A program made the translations under genes and the position numbers. This document shows positions 30,249 to 38,189 of a stretch of 64,000 nt of DNA, in pieces (the stretch's first letter is position 1; every line of letters starts with the position of its first letter). The notes beneath the pieces were generated by a model. That model worked only from the letters and a program-made list of their open reading frames with translations, was not told the origin of the DNA and did no database searches. Location: the NCBI RefSeq assembly GCF_021729075.1, contig NZ_JAJSAQ010000008.1, forward strand, positions 46,062-110,061, given 5' to 3'. Source of the DNA: Microbulbifer guangxiensis (lineage in GTDB: Bacteria > Pseudomonadota > Gammaproteobacteria > Pseudomonadales > Cellvibrionaceae).

Positions 30249-30737
30249 ATGGAGGCAACCATGCACAGACAGGAAGGTGCAACCCTGATCGAGGTGCTGA
30301 TTACAGTCCTGGTTATGTCAGTCGGCCTGCTCGGGCTGACAGCGACCCAGGTCGTCAGCCTCAAAAACGCCAACAATGCCAGCACCAGCTACTTTGCATC
30401 ACTCACCGCCTACGACATTGCCGAACGCATGCGTATCAATCCGCTTGGGGTGGGCGCCGGGGCCTACGATGCAACAGGGGTGGATAAAGACCGTACGCCA
30501 AAGCAAACCTGCACCGCAGGTATCTGCAGTTCTCTGCAGCTGGCCGATATGGATCTGTTTGAGTGGGGCCAGATGGTTTCCGCAAACCTTCCCGGCGGAG
30601 AGGGCGCGGTGGCAGTGGACAATAATGGGGTGGCCACTATCACGCTGACCTGGTCGGGCCAACATACCGGTGAGGATCTGGGCACGGCTGCAGGCGGCGC
30701 GGAAGATCAAGCCTTTGAACTGGTCGTGGAGCTTTAG
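30249..30737 (+). CDS. pilV: Type IV pilus minor pilin PilV (copy 1)
   Basis: A 162-residue prepilin with the cleavage site GATLIEVLITVLVMSVGLLG and the PilV-typical TATQVVSLKNANNAS segment and C-terminal TAAGGAEDQAFELVVEL. Two starts are possible: ATG 30249 with strong AAAGGAGGG, or ATG 30261 with GGAGG, the latter matching the N-terminus of the second copy (MKQQSGATMIEV). PilV is part of the priming tip complex. The stop is 4 bp before pilW. Confidence 0.88.
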   Translation: MEATMHRQEGATLIEVLITVLVMSVGLLGLTATQVVSLKNANNASTSYFASLTAYDIAERMRINPLGVGAGAYDATGVDKDRTPKQTCTAGICSSLQLADMDLFEWGQMVSANLPGGEGAVAVDNNGVATITLTWSGQHTGEDLGTAAGGAEDQAFELVVEL

Positions 30738-30740
30738 ACG

Positions 30741-31715
30741 ATGGATAGCTTGCAGAAACAGAACGGGCTTTCCCTGATAGAGCTCATGATCGCCTTGCTT
30801 TTATCGGCCATCCTGCTCATGGGTGTCCTGCAGATTTTTGATGGCAACCGCCGCACTCAGAGCCTGCAGGAGTCCCTGGCCAGGATTCAGGAAAGCGGAC
30901 GTATGGCGACGGACTTGCTCACTAAAGAATTACGCGGGGCGGCTTTTGATGGATGTGTAATTAAGCCTTCATTAATGAAAAACCACACTTCACCATCCAT
31001 AAGTCTATTTGAAGGCAGTATGGTGGATGGTGCTGATGGGGTTGGAGTTGGACTGATTATTGGTGACAAAACTGTTGAAGGGGGGACCGATGTCCTTCGA
31101 GTGCGCGGAGCGCGCGATGCCTGTGCAGGGATGGGCCGCGTTGACGCTGCGAACTCTGGAAGTAATCAGCTTCAGCTGCGGGGCAGCTGCCCGGGTATTG
31201 CGGCCGGCGATTACCTGATGGTTGCCAACTGTCGGGCCGGTGACATCACCTCTGTTGTCAGTGTGGCCGGCTCGCCGCCCCTACTGACGACCGACCACAG
31301 CTTTAATGCAACCTATGGCAAAGAAGCCCAGGTCTTTGAGCCCTATGTGCGCGAATATTTTATCAGTAGGGCCGATGCGGGCGGTCTGCCCGGGCTGTTT
31401 GTCAGCGAGAACGGGCAACCTGCGGAAGAGATTATGCCCGGTGTCGAGGATCTTCAGATCCTGTTCGGCCGCGATGCAGGCAACGGGGACAATATAGTGG
31501 ATATCTGGGGCGGGCCGCCGGCGAACCTAGTCGAGAGTGAGCAGGTAGCTGCGATCAGGTTCCAGCTCATGGTGGCAGCGTCCGATCGGGTAGGGGCGGA
31601 TGCCTTCTCATACCGTCGGCTGGGAGAAACGATAGAGACCAGTGCGCCTGACGATGGCCGCCTGCGCAAGATTTACAGTGTGCTGACCAAATTGCGTAAC
31701 AGGGGGAGCCGGTAA
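30741..31715 (+). CDS. pilW: Type IV pilus minor pilin PilW (copy 1)
   Basis: A 324-residue PilW: N-terminal NGLSLIELMIALLLSAILLMG with the Glu+5, RIQESGRMATDLLTKELRGAAFDGC, and the conserved VREYFISRADAGGLPGLFVSENGQPAEEIMPGVEDLQILFG region followed by IRFQLMVAASDRV. A short stretch (about 30930-31090) is clearly richer in A+T than its surroundings. The stop codon overlaps the pilX ATG (TAATG), as in copy 2. Confidence 0.88.
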   Translation: MDSLQKQNGLSLIELMIALLLSAILLMGVLQIFDGNRRTQSLQESLARIQESGRMATDLLTKELRGAAFDGCVIKPSLMKNHTSPSISLFEGSMVDGADGVGVGLIIGDKTVEGGTDVLRVRGARDACAGMGRVDAANSGSNQLQLRGSCPGIAAGDYLMVANCRAGDITSVVSVAGSPPLLTTDHSFNATYGKEAQVFEPYVREYFISRADAGGLPGLFVSENGQPAEEIMPGVEDLQILFGRDAGNGDNIVDIWGGPPANLVESEQVAAIRFQLMVAASDRVGADAFSYRRLGETIETSAPDDGRLRKIYSVLTKLRNRGSR

Positions 31716-32251
31716 TGAGTGCTTCTTTTCCCAGACAGCGTGGCGCTGTGCTGGTCGTTTCACTGCTCGTGCTGCTGATCATGACATTGATCGGTGTCTC
31801 CGGGGCGACCAGTATCATCATGCAGGAAAAAATGACCTTCGCTTCGCGCGATGCGCAGTTGGCGCTGCAGGTGGCAGAGAGCGCTGTCCGTACCGCAGAG
31901 GAGGAGATTGAATCGCTGGTCGATATCAGCAGTTTCAATAGCAGTGGTAACGGTGGTCTCTATGTGGAAGGTGAGGCGCCGACGGACCTGTTCAATGAAG
32001 TGACCTGGGATAGTGCCAAAACTCAGGAAATTACTGTGTCGATGGAGGGGAAAACATTTCCTGCCCGTTACTTCATCGAGCTTGCGGGAGAAATCGACCC
32101 GGAAGTCATGGCCGGTAGTGTGGAGATCCATGGCAGTAACAACGTGGTAGCGACCAGCGGCAGTGTCAAGGTGTTTCGTATTGTGGCAAGAGGGCAGGGG
32201 CTCGCTAATACGCGCCGTATGCTGGTGACTTACTATGGAAAATTACTCTAG
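31715..32251 (+). CDS. pilX: Type IV pilus minor pilin PilX (copy 1)
   Basis: A 178-residue PilX with the prepilin-like N-terminus QRGAVLVVSLLVLLIMTLIG followed by MQEKMTFASRDAQLALQVAESAVRTAEEEI, the PilX_N signature. As usual in PilX the +5 residue is not Asp/Pro-rich but a small hydrophobic context. The C-terminus VFRIVARGQGLANTRRMLVTYYGKLL closely parallels copy 2. Ten bases separate it from pilY1. Confidence 0.88.
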   Translation: MSASFPRQRGAVLVVSLLVLLIMTLIGVSGATSIIMQEKMTFASRDAQLALQVAESAVRTAEEEIESLVDISSFNSSGNGGLYVEGEAPTDLFNEVTWDSAKTQEITVSMEGKTFPARYFIELAGEIDPEVMAGSVEIHGSNNVVATSGSVKVFRIVARGQGLANTRRMLVTYYGKLL

Positions 32252-32260
32252 GAAAAAGAT

Positions 32261-35200
32261 ATGAATCCTTTTTCGAAGGTTTCGATCAGACCTCTCTTTT
32301 CAGTTGGTAGCTCTTTCTTTCTGAGTGTTGCCATGACGGCATCGGTACAGGCCGCTCCAGGGCCGATTGCTGATGTACCGTTGGTTACGCAGGGTGGGGC
32401 TAAACCGAATTTGATGATTCTTTTAGATTCCTCTGGCTCAATGGGGGAGGCGGGTGTCGTTAGTGGTGGTAGCCCTTTGATTGATGGGAAAACAAGGTTA
32501 GAGATTGCTCAGCAGGCAGCTACCGATCTCGTTTATAGTCTTGAGGATGGCAGTATAAGAGTAGGGTTGGCACAATTTGATGGCAGTAGCGGCGCTAGAA
32601 TTATCAAGCGTCTTACACTGCTTGATCAAAATGAGAAAAATAATATCGCAAGTAAGATAGGTGGTGTGTCCGCAGGCGGGGTGACTCCATTGGCAGAGGC
32701 TGCATCCGATATCGGCCGTTACTTCACCAGTGGGTACGATGAGGAACTCCCGCTTGTGCTTCATCCAGAAAATTCATTTGGTCAAGTCGAGTCCTCAGAG
32801 AAAGTTAGTGACATATTCATACGAGAGCCGAAAATTACTGATTCTGGGTCAGCTGGTGATTCCGTTCAATTCTACTGCCAGAAAAACTTTTTTATGCTCC
32901 TTACGGATGGTTTGCCAAATGGCGATGATAGCATTGGCGATTCACTGAAAGATTATGACTCTGATTGTAGCATTGCGGATAATGGAAATTCTGATGTTGC
33001 GCCAGGAGAGGGTTCTGGAAAAGACGATAGGTATTGTCGTAGCAATGGTAGTGGGACAGATTATTTGGATGATGTCACTACTGCGATGTTCGACATGGAT
33101 CTTAGGCCGGATCTTAAGGGGCCGGATTTGAATAATCCGATAAAAAACAATGTCTCTTCATACATGGTAGGTTTTGCAGAAGATTCTCTCCAGGATAATG
33201 ACTTATTGACTGCTGCCGCAAGACAGGCGGGTGGAGATTATATTTATGCATCTAATAGTGAGGCTCTGCAGGGCGCTTTCAGGTCAATTTTAACTGATAT
33301 TTTTTCAAAAGTTGGCGCTTCTTCAGCAGCTTCATTCAATTCAACGTCGCTGAGCAATAGCGCAGTCGTTTATCTGGCAAGTTATAATAGTGAAAGCTGG
33401 TCTGGTGGGTTGGTTGCGCAAGAGATGAATGCCGATGGTACGTTGAAGCCGGGTGAAAAATGGCGTGCAGAAGACATTCTCGATGATTTGAAGCCAGAGG
33501 ACAGGCTTATCCTTACGTACAAGGGTGGCAAGGGGGTAAGTTTCACCGATACCGTTCTGGGCTCAGAAAGTCCCGATATTCTTGATCAAGACCTTGGTGC
33601 TGATGATGGTCTTGCGGAGAAGAGACTTGCTTATATACGTGGTGTTCGTGCCTCTGAAACCGACGGTACTAATTTTCGACGTCGAGCCACCCGGCTTGGG
33701 GATATTGTACATTCGACTCCCACATTTGTGGGGGTTCCGAATTTTGATTACCCGAACTCCGAACCCTTTGGAAGTGGTCTGGCTCCTTACTCCAAGTTCG
33801 TCGAGAGTCAATCTGCTCGTAAGTCGGTAGTCTATGTCGGGGCAAATGACGGCATGCTACATGGCTTTGATGCCGAGAGCGGGGAAGAGTTGATTGCCTA
33901 TGTTCCCGAACTGCTGATCAGTGCAGCACAAAAAGAGGGTTTGCATTATCTGACGAGCCAGGACTACGGCCACAAGTATTATGTGGATCTGACGCCGACC
34001 GTCGCGGATGTATTTTTTGATGATGAGTGGCATACCGTGCTGGTCGGTGGGCTTGGCGCTGGTGGCAAAGGCTACTTTATGCTGGATATTACCGATCCAG
34101 CAGACTTTTCAGCGGAAAACGCTGAATCGATCGTTCTTGACGAATTTGGGGCTGACGATCCCGACATGGGACTGTCATTCAGTCGTCCCAAGATTGCCCT
34201 GCTGAATAACGACCGTTGGGCGGCCATTTTCGGTAACGGTTACAACAGCGACAGCGGCGAAGCAGTGCTCTATGTCTACTATTTCGACAACGGGGATGTG
34301 CTCAGGCTGCGTACTGGCAAAGGCACAGTGGACGACAAAAACGGCCTCTCGACACCCTCCCTCGCTGATGTGGATGGCGACGGTGTGGTTGATCGGGTCT
34401 ATGCAGGCGATGTGCAGGGTAATCTCTGGACGTTCGACCTGTGCGACACAGACTCGATTGTTTGTAAAGACTGGGAAGATGTGAGCGAGGAGCCGCTCGG
34501 AGAGTTGCTCTTTTCCACCGGTGGCGAGCCCATTACGTCAGCGCCCCGGATCGCACGCAATACTGACAAGTCGGGTAACAATAGCCTCTCTCCGAACCTC
34601 TTGGTTCTTTTTGGGAGCGGTCAATACCTCAACGGTTCCGATCTACTGGACACCAAGGGAACCGCTTATTATGGCGTGTGGGATAAGGGGCACAGGGGGC
34701 TGGATTCCTCTGATCTCGCTATCAGAAGTATTGTGCTGGATAGTGGCCTGAGGCGAGTGGCTGGCTCGCCGGTAGACTGGTCGACGCAGTATGGCTGGAA
34801 AATTCCCCTATCAAATGGCAGTGGTGAGATAGGTGACAGCACAGTTATTGGCGGCGAGAGGGTGGTGACAGAGTCTCTGCTGCTGGGTTCAGTCTTATTC
34901 TTCAATACCGCGATCCCGAGCACCGCCGTCTGCTCCTCCGGTGGCACGGGTTACCTGATGAGCGTTGACTTCCGCTCCGGCCTCGCTCCGAGAGTTCCGG
35001 TCTTCGATGCCAACAACGACGGTGTCATTGATGACGCGGATAAGGGTTTTGTCGGTGAGCTTCCATCGAGTCTCGGTAATATCGGCAATGACAGCGTCGG
35101 GGGCGAGCCTGGTATTCCCACTGCCCCGGCAGTGGTGTCGAACGATGATGGCAGCGGCAAGCTCTGTATCAATGTCAACGGGGCTGCTGTCTGCGGTGAT

Positions 35201-35263
35201 CGCCAGTGGTACGTGGGCAGCCGGGAAGGGCGGCTGTCCTGGCAGGAGCTGACCCCCTACTAG
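32261..35263 (+). CDS. pilY1: PilY1-like pilus tip adhesin/biogenesis factor (copy 1)
   Basis: A 1000-residue exported protein: signal peptide (~1-31), an N-terminal von Willebrand A-like domain with the metal site start LDSSGSMG, and a C-terminal beta-propeller (VYVGANDGMLHGFDAESGEE; VGGLGAGGKGYFMLD; AIFGNGYNSDSGEA) with a calcium-loop DVDGDGVVDRVYAGD. PilY1 sits at the pilus tip and counters retraction, adhesion and surface sensing. Where the second copy has an RGD tripeptide, this one reads RGV (460-462). The first ~1.6 kb is markedly AT-rich compared with everything around, whereas the propeller half is normal. Preceded by AGGAAAAAGAT. Confidence 0.88.
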   Translation: MNPFSKVSIRPLFSVGSSFFLSVAMTASVQAAPGPIADVPLVTQGGAKPNLMILLDSSGSMGEAGVVSGGSPLIDGKTRLEIAQQAATDLVYSLEDGSIRVGLAQFDGSSGARIIKRLTLLDQNEKNNIASKIGGVSAGGVTPLAEAASDIGRYFTSGYDEELPLVLHPENSFGQVESSEKVSDIFIREPKITDSGSAGDSVQFYCQKNFFMLLTDGLPNGDDSIGDSLKDYDSDCSIADNGNSDVAPGEGSGKDDRYCRSNGSGTDYLDDVTTAMFDMDLRPDLKGPDLNNPIKNNVSSYMVGFAEDSLQDNDLLTAAARQAGGDYIYASNSEALQGAFRSILTDIFSKVGASSAASFNSTSLSNSAVVYLASYNSESWSGGLVAQEMNADGTLKPGEKWRAEDILDDLKPEDRLILTYKGGKGVSFTDTVLGSESPDILDQDLGADDGLAEKRLAYIRGVRASETDGTNFRRRATRLGDIVHSTPTFVGVPNFDYPNSEPFGSGLAPYSKFVESQSARKSVVYVGANDGMLHGFDAESGEELIAYVPELLISAAQKEGLHYLTSQDYGHKYYVDLTPTVADVFFDDEWHTVLVGGLGAGGKGYFMLDITDPADFSAENAESIVLDEFGADDPDMGLSFSRPKIALLNNDRWAAIFGNGYNSDSGEAVLYVYYFDNGDVLRLRTGKGTVDDKNGLSTPSLADVDGDGVVDRVYAGDVQGNLWTFDLCDTDSIVCKDWEDVSEEPLGELLFSTGGEPITSAPRIARNTDKSGNNSLSPNLLVLFGSGQYLNGSDLLDTKGTAYYGVWDKGHRGLDSSDLAIRSIVLDSGLRRVAGSPVDWSTQYGWKIPLSNGSGEIGDSTVIGGERVVTESLLLGSVLFFNTAIPSTAVCSSGGTGYLMSVDFRSGLAPRVPVFDANNDGVIDDADKGFVGELPSSLGNIGNDSVGGEPGIPTAPAVVSNDDGSGKLCINVNGAAVCGDRQWYVGSREGRLSWQELTPY

Positions 35264-35326
35264 AGCAATCCCTTTTTCGTAGGACGGTCCGGGGCTGGCA
35301 CAGAGCAGGCCCCGGGCAGTTTTTCG

Positions 35327-35354
35327 GGCCCCATCGGGGCCTTTCTGCTTTTTT
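35327..35354 (+). terminator. Probable terminator between the two minor-pilin operons
   Basis: GGCCCC / GGGGCC with a 3-nt loop (35327-35341), then a T-rich run to 35354. It supports separate transcription of the two clusters. The 292-bp gap 35264-35555 otherwise holds a TAGAAT -10-like box at 35482 without a good -35 and no sigma-54 site that I could find. Confidence 0.6.
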
Positions 35355-35555
35355 GTCCTATTCCCCACGACAAATGCGGACCGGTTCTCACCCGACTGGG
35401 CGTCGATATGCCGCTTGTCGGGAGGAATTTGCCGCTCGTCGATCGGTCTTTTTAGTCAAATTCATTTAAGTTTCCCTCGGTTAGAATGCATTCCGCCGTC
35501 ACTTAAGGACAAGGGGCGGCGCGTTGTGTCATGTTTCGGAAATGGGTCAACCGCG

Positions 35556-36080
35556 ATGTTAACTTTTCGTGCCGGTCAATCTGGCTTCACCCTGGTTGAG
35601 CTGATGATGGTAGTGGCGATCCTCGCCATCGTCATGAGTATCGGGGTGCCCTCGTTCAATTCCATGATCAAGAACAACCGCCTGTCTGCAGCGTCGAACG
35701 ACATTGCCGGCGCGCTGCATTATGCCCGCTCGGAAGCCGTGCGGCGCGGGCGTAATGTGCAGGTGGAGGCTCTCGACAACAACCTCGCCAACGGTCTGCG
35801 TGTCTGGTTCGATGAAAATAACGATGGTGGCTTCGATGCCGGTGAAGAACTCCGCGTAGTGCGCCTTCCCGCGGCTTCCGGCCTGGTCATAAAAGGCCAG
35901 GTCGACAGCACGACAAAGACTGACATCGATATGAGCTACAGCCCCCGGGGCGCGGTCAATGGCGCTGGCAATGTGATGGAAGTCACCCTCTGTGATGACC
36001 GCGCCGGTAACCATGGAAAGCAACTCCGATTGCTGGCTTCCGGAGTGCTGCGCGCTTCCGCCGGCCTGGCCTGTAACTGA
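35556..36080 (+). CDS. Type IV pilus minor pilin, FimT/GspH family (copy 2)
   Basis: A 174-residue prepilin with leader MLTFRAGQSG and FTLVELMMVVAILAIVMSIG, followed by the GspH-like NDIAGALHYARSEAVRRGRN and LRLLASGVLRAS. I start at ATG 35556; the upstream open frame (to 35415) lacks pilin character. It resembles copy 1 only moderately, mainly in the helix and the ARSEAVR block. It opens the second cluster, which unlike the first includes pilE. Its ribosome-binding site is weak. Confidence 0.88.
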   Translation: MLTFRAGQSGFTLVELMMVVAILAIVMSIGVPSFNSMIKNNRLSAASNDIAGALHYARSEAVRRGRNVQVEALDNNLANGLRVWFDENNDGGFDAGEELRVVRLPAASGLVIKGQVDSTTKTDIDMSYSPRGAVNGAGNVMEVTLCDDRAGNHGKQLRLLASGVLRASAGLACN

Positions 36081-36091
36081 GGGGAAGCGAG

Positions 36092-36565
36092 ATGAAGCAG
36101 CAATCTGGTGCAACCATGATCGAGGTGCTGGTGACCATCCTGGTGCTGGCCGTCGGCCTGCTGGGGCTTTCCGCCACCCAGGTCATGAGCCTCAAGAACG
36201 GCAACAATGCCCACCACCGCTATATGGCCGCGCTCGCGGCACACGAAATGGCGGAACGACTGCGGGCGAATCCGGACGGTCTCGAGCTCGGCAGCTACGA
36301 CGGCAAGACAGTGGATGGCAGTGAAACCGAGCCCGGCTGTGGTGAGACTCTGAGCTGTACCGCTACCGACCTGGCCAACCTCGATCTTTATGACTGGGGA
36401 CAGGTCATTGATGCCAACCTGCCAGCCGGTACCGGTGCGATCACCCGGGCGGGTCGCACGGTCACCCTGACTGTGAGCTGGAACGAACAACATACCGGGG
36501 CGGACCGCGGCACGGCTGCGGGCGGAACCGACAATTCCTCCTTTGAGATGGTCGTGGAGCTGTAA
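36092..36565 (+). CDS. pilV: Type IV pilus minor pilin PilV (copy 2)
   Basis: A 157-residue prepilin: MKQQSGATMIEVLVTILVLA and VGLLGLSATQVMSLKNGNNA, followed by AAHEMAERLRANPDG, and the same C-terminal pattern as copy 1 (GTAAGGTDNSSFEMVVEL). Similarity between the two copies is evident along the full length, so they are true paralogues. RBS AGGGGAAG. It overlaps nothing and is 2 bp upstream of pilW. Confidence 0.9.
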   Translation: MKQQSGATMIEVLVTILVLAVGLLGLSATQVMSLKNGNNAHHRYMAALAAHEMAERLRANPDGLELGSYDGKTVDGSETEPGCGETLSCTATDLANLDLYDWGQVIDANLPAGTGAITRAGRTVTLTVSWNEQHTGADRGTAAGGTDNSSFEMVVEL

Positions 36566-36567
36566 GA

Positions 36568-37638
36568 ATGAAGTTGATTGCCAGGCAGCGAGGCCTGTCC
36601 CTGATCGAGCTGATGATCGCGATCCTATTGAGCGCGATGCTGCTCTGGGGCGTACTGCAGATTTTTGACAGCAACCGCAACACCATGCAGATGCAGACTG
36701 CCTTTGCCCGGGTCCAGGAAAGCGGCCGCTTTGCCATGGACCTGATGACCAAGGAAATCCGCATGGCAGATTACTGGGGTTGTGTGCCGGATGAGAGCGC
36801 CATCCAGAACCATCTGGACACCAATGACGCTGACTACACCAGCGCCCAGGACCTTTACAACCAGATCGGTACCAACGGTGTGCTCGGTGAGGACAATGTC
36901 AGCGGCCTGACCATTGGTGCCAAGGATGTGATCGACGGTACCGATACGCTGACGTTGCGGGGGTCGGACGACGCCTGCGGCGGTGCCGGTCGCATGGTGC
37001 CGAGTATCCAGGCCGCTGCGCTCCATGTCAGCGCTTCCTGTGAGGTGGATGCCGGCGATGTTGTCCTGCTGACCAACTGTCAGAGCGGCGAGCTGATGAC
37101 CATCACCTCGGTGCAGGGGGAGGGTGGCTGTATCAATTCCGGTGCGGTGAGTAACTCCAACGCCAACAAAAAGACCATCACCCATAACACCGGTAACTGC
37201 AACCTGACTGGTGCAGTCGATAACGCGACCAAAACCTTACAGCAGCAGTACGGTGCTGATGCGCGGATCCTGAAACCCTACGAACGCACTTACTTTATTG
37301 CCGAGGGTACCGGTGGCCCGTCCCTGTATATCTCCGCCACCGGCACCGGCGTGCAGGAACTGGTACCGGGTATCGACGATATGCAGGTCCTCTACGGCCG
37401 CGATAACGACAATGATGACGTGGTGGATGGCTGGACCTCCGCTGCGGGCCTTACAGCGGCGCAGATGGAAGAGGCGATTGCGGTAAAAATCCAGCTGGTG
37501 GTTGCCAGCGATAGTGCCGTGCGTGCCGACGACCTGACCGTGACCGATCTCGACGGTGTGGATACGACCTACAGCGACGGCAAGTTGCGCAAGGTATACC
37601 TGAGCACGGCCAAGATCCGCAATCGGGGGAGAATGTAA
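36568..37638 (+). CDS. pilW: Type IV pilus minor pilin PilW (copy 2)
   Basis: A 356-residue PilW with QRGLSLIELMIAILLSAMLL, RVQESGRFAMDLMTKEIRMADYWGC, and the conserved ILKPYERTYFIAEGTGGPSL / ELVPGIDDMQVLYGRDNDND blocks. It is about 30 residues longer than copy 1, mostly through a Cys-containing insertion near residues 180-215. The stop overlaps the pilX start (TAATG). Confidence 0.9.
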   Translation: MKLIARQRGLSLIELMIAILLSAMLLWGVLQIFDSNRNTMQMQTAFARVQESGRFAMDLMTKEIRMADYWGCVPDESAIQNHLDTNDADYTSAQDLYNQIGTNGVLGEDNVSGLTIGAKDVIDGTDTLTLRGSDDACGGAGRMVPSIQAAALHVSASCEVDAGDVVLLTNCQSGELMTITSVQGEGGCINSGAVSNSNANKKTITHNTGNCNLTGAVDNATKTLQQQYGADARILKPYERTYFIAEGTGGPSLYISATGTGVQELVPGIDDMQVLYGRDNDNDDVVDGWTSAAGLTAAQMEEAIAVKIQLVVASDSAVRADDLTVTDLDGVDTTYSDGKLRKVYLSTAKIRNRGRM

Positions 37639-38180
37639 TGCGAGTCTTATCCCAACAGAAGGGTGCGGTCCTGGTAGTCAGTTTGATCGTGCTGCTGGTC
37701 CTGACCCTGATCGGTGTCTCGGCGGCCCGCACGGTGTTGCTGGAAGAGAAGATGACCTTTGCCTCCCGGGACGCCAAAGTAGCGCTCGAAGTGGCGGAGG
37801 CGCTGGTGCGGCAGGGCGAGCAGTATATCGATGGGATTTCCACCACCGGCGAATTCGGCGACCAGAACCAGAAATGGCTGCACGCCGAGGGAGATGCCCC
37901 GGACGACCTGCTGGCAGAAGCCACCTGGACTGACAATACATCCCGTTCTTTTACGGTGCCGATGAAGGATTCTAAAGGCAATCCATTGTCGGGACGCATG
38001 TATATCGAGATTGCCGGTAATGCCGACAAAGAAGACCCGGCAGACAGTATTACCGTAGGTGGTTACGGTCAGACGACCGGCGGCGGTGAGGTAAAGGTTT
38101 TCCGCATCATAGCGCGGGGCCAGGGGCTCAATGACACCACCAGTCGTGTCATCGTCAGTCATTACGGTAAGCGCTTCTAG
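37638..38180 (+). CDS. pilX: Type IV pilus minor pilin PilX (copy 2)
   Basis: A 180-residue PilX: QQKGAVLVVSLIVLLVLTLI, then LLEEKMTFASRDAKVALEVAEALVRQGEQYI and the C-terminal VFRIIARGQGLNDTTSRVIV. It is translationally coupled to pilW by a TAATG overlap, the same junction as in copy 1. In Pseudomonas PilX and PilY1 are co-dependent. Confidence 0.9.
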   Translation: MRVLSQQKGAVLVVSLIVLLVLTLIGVSAARTVLLEEKMTFASRDAKVALEVAEALVRQGEQYIDGISTTGEFGDQNQKWLHAEGDAPDDLLAEATWTDNTSRSFTVPMKDSKGNPLSGRMYIEIAGNADKEDPADSITVGGYGQTTGGGEVKVFRIIARGQGLNDTTSRVIVSHYGKRF

Positions 38181-38189
38181 GAAGGATTC

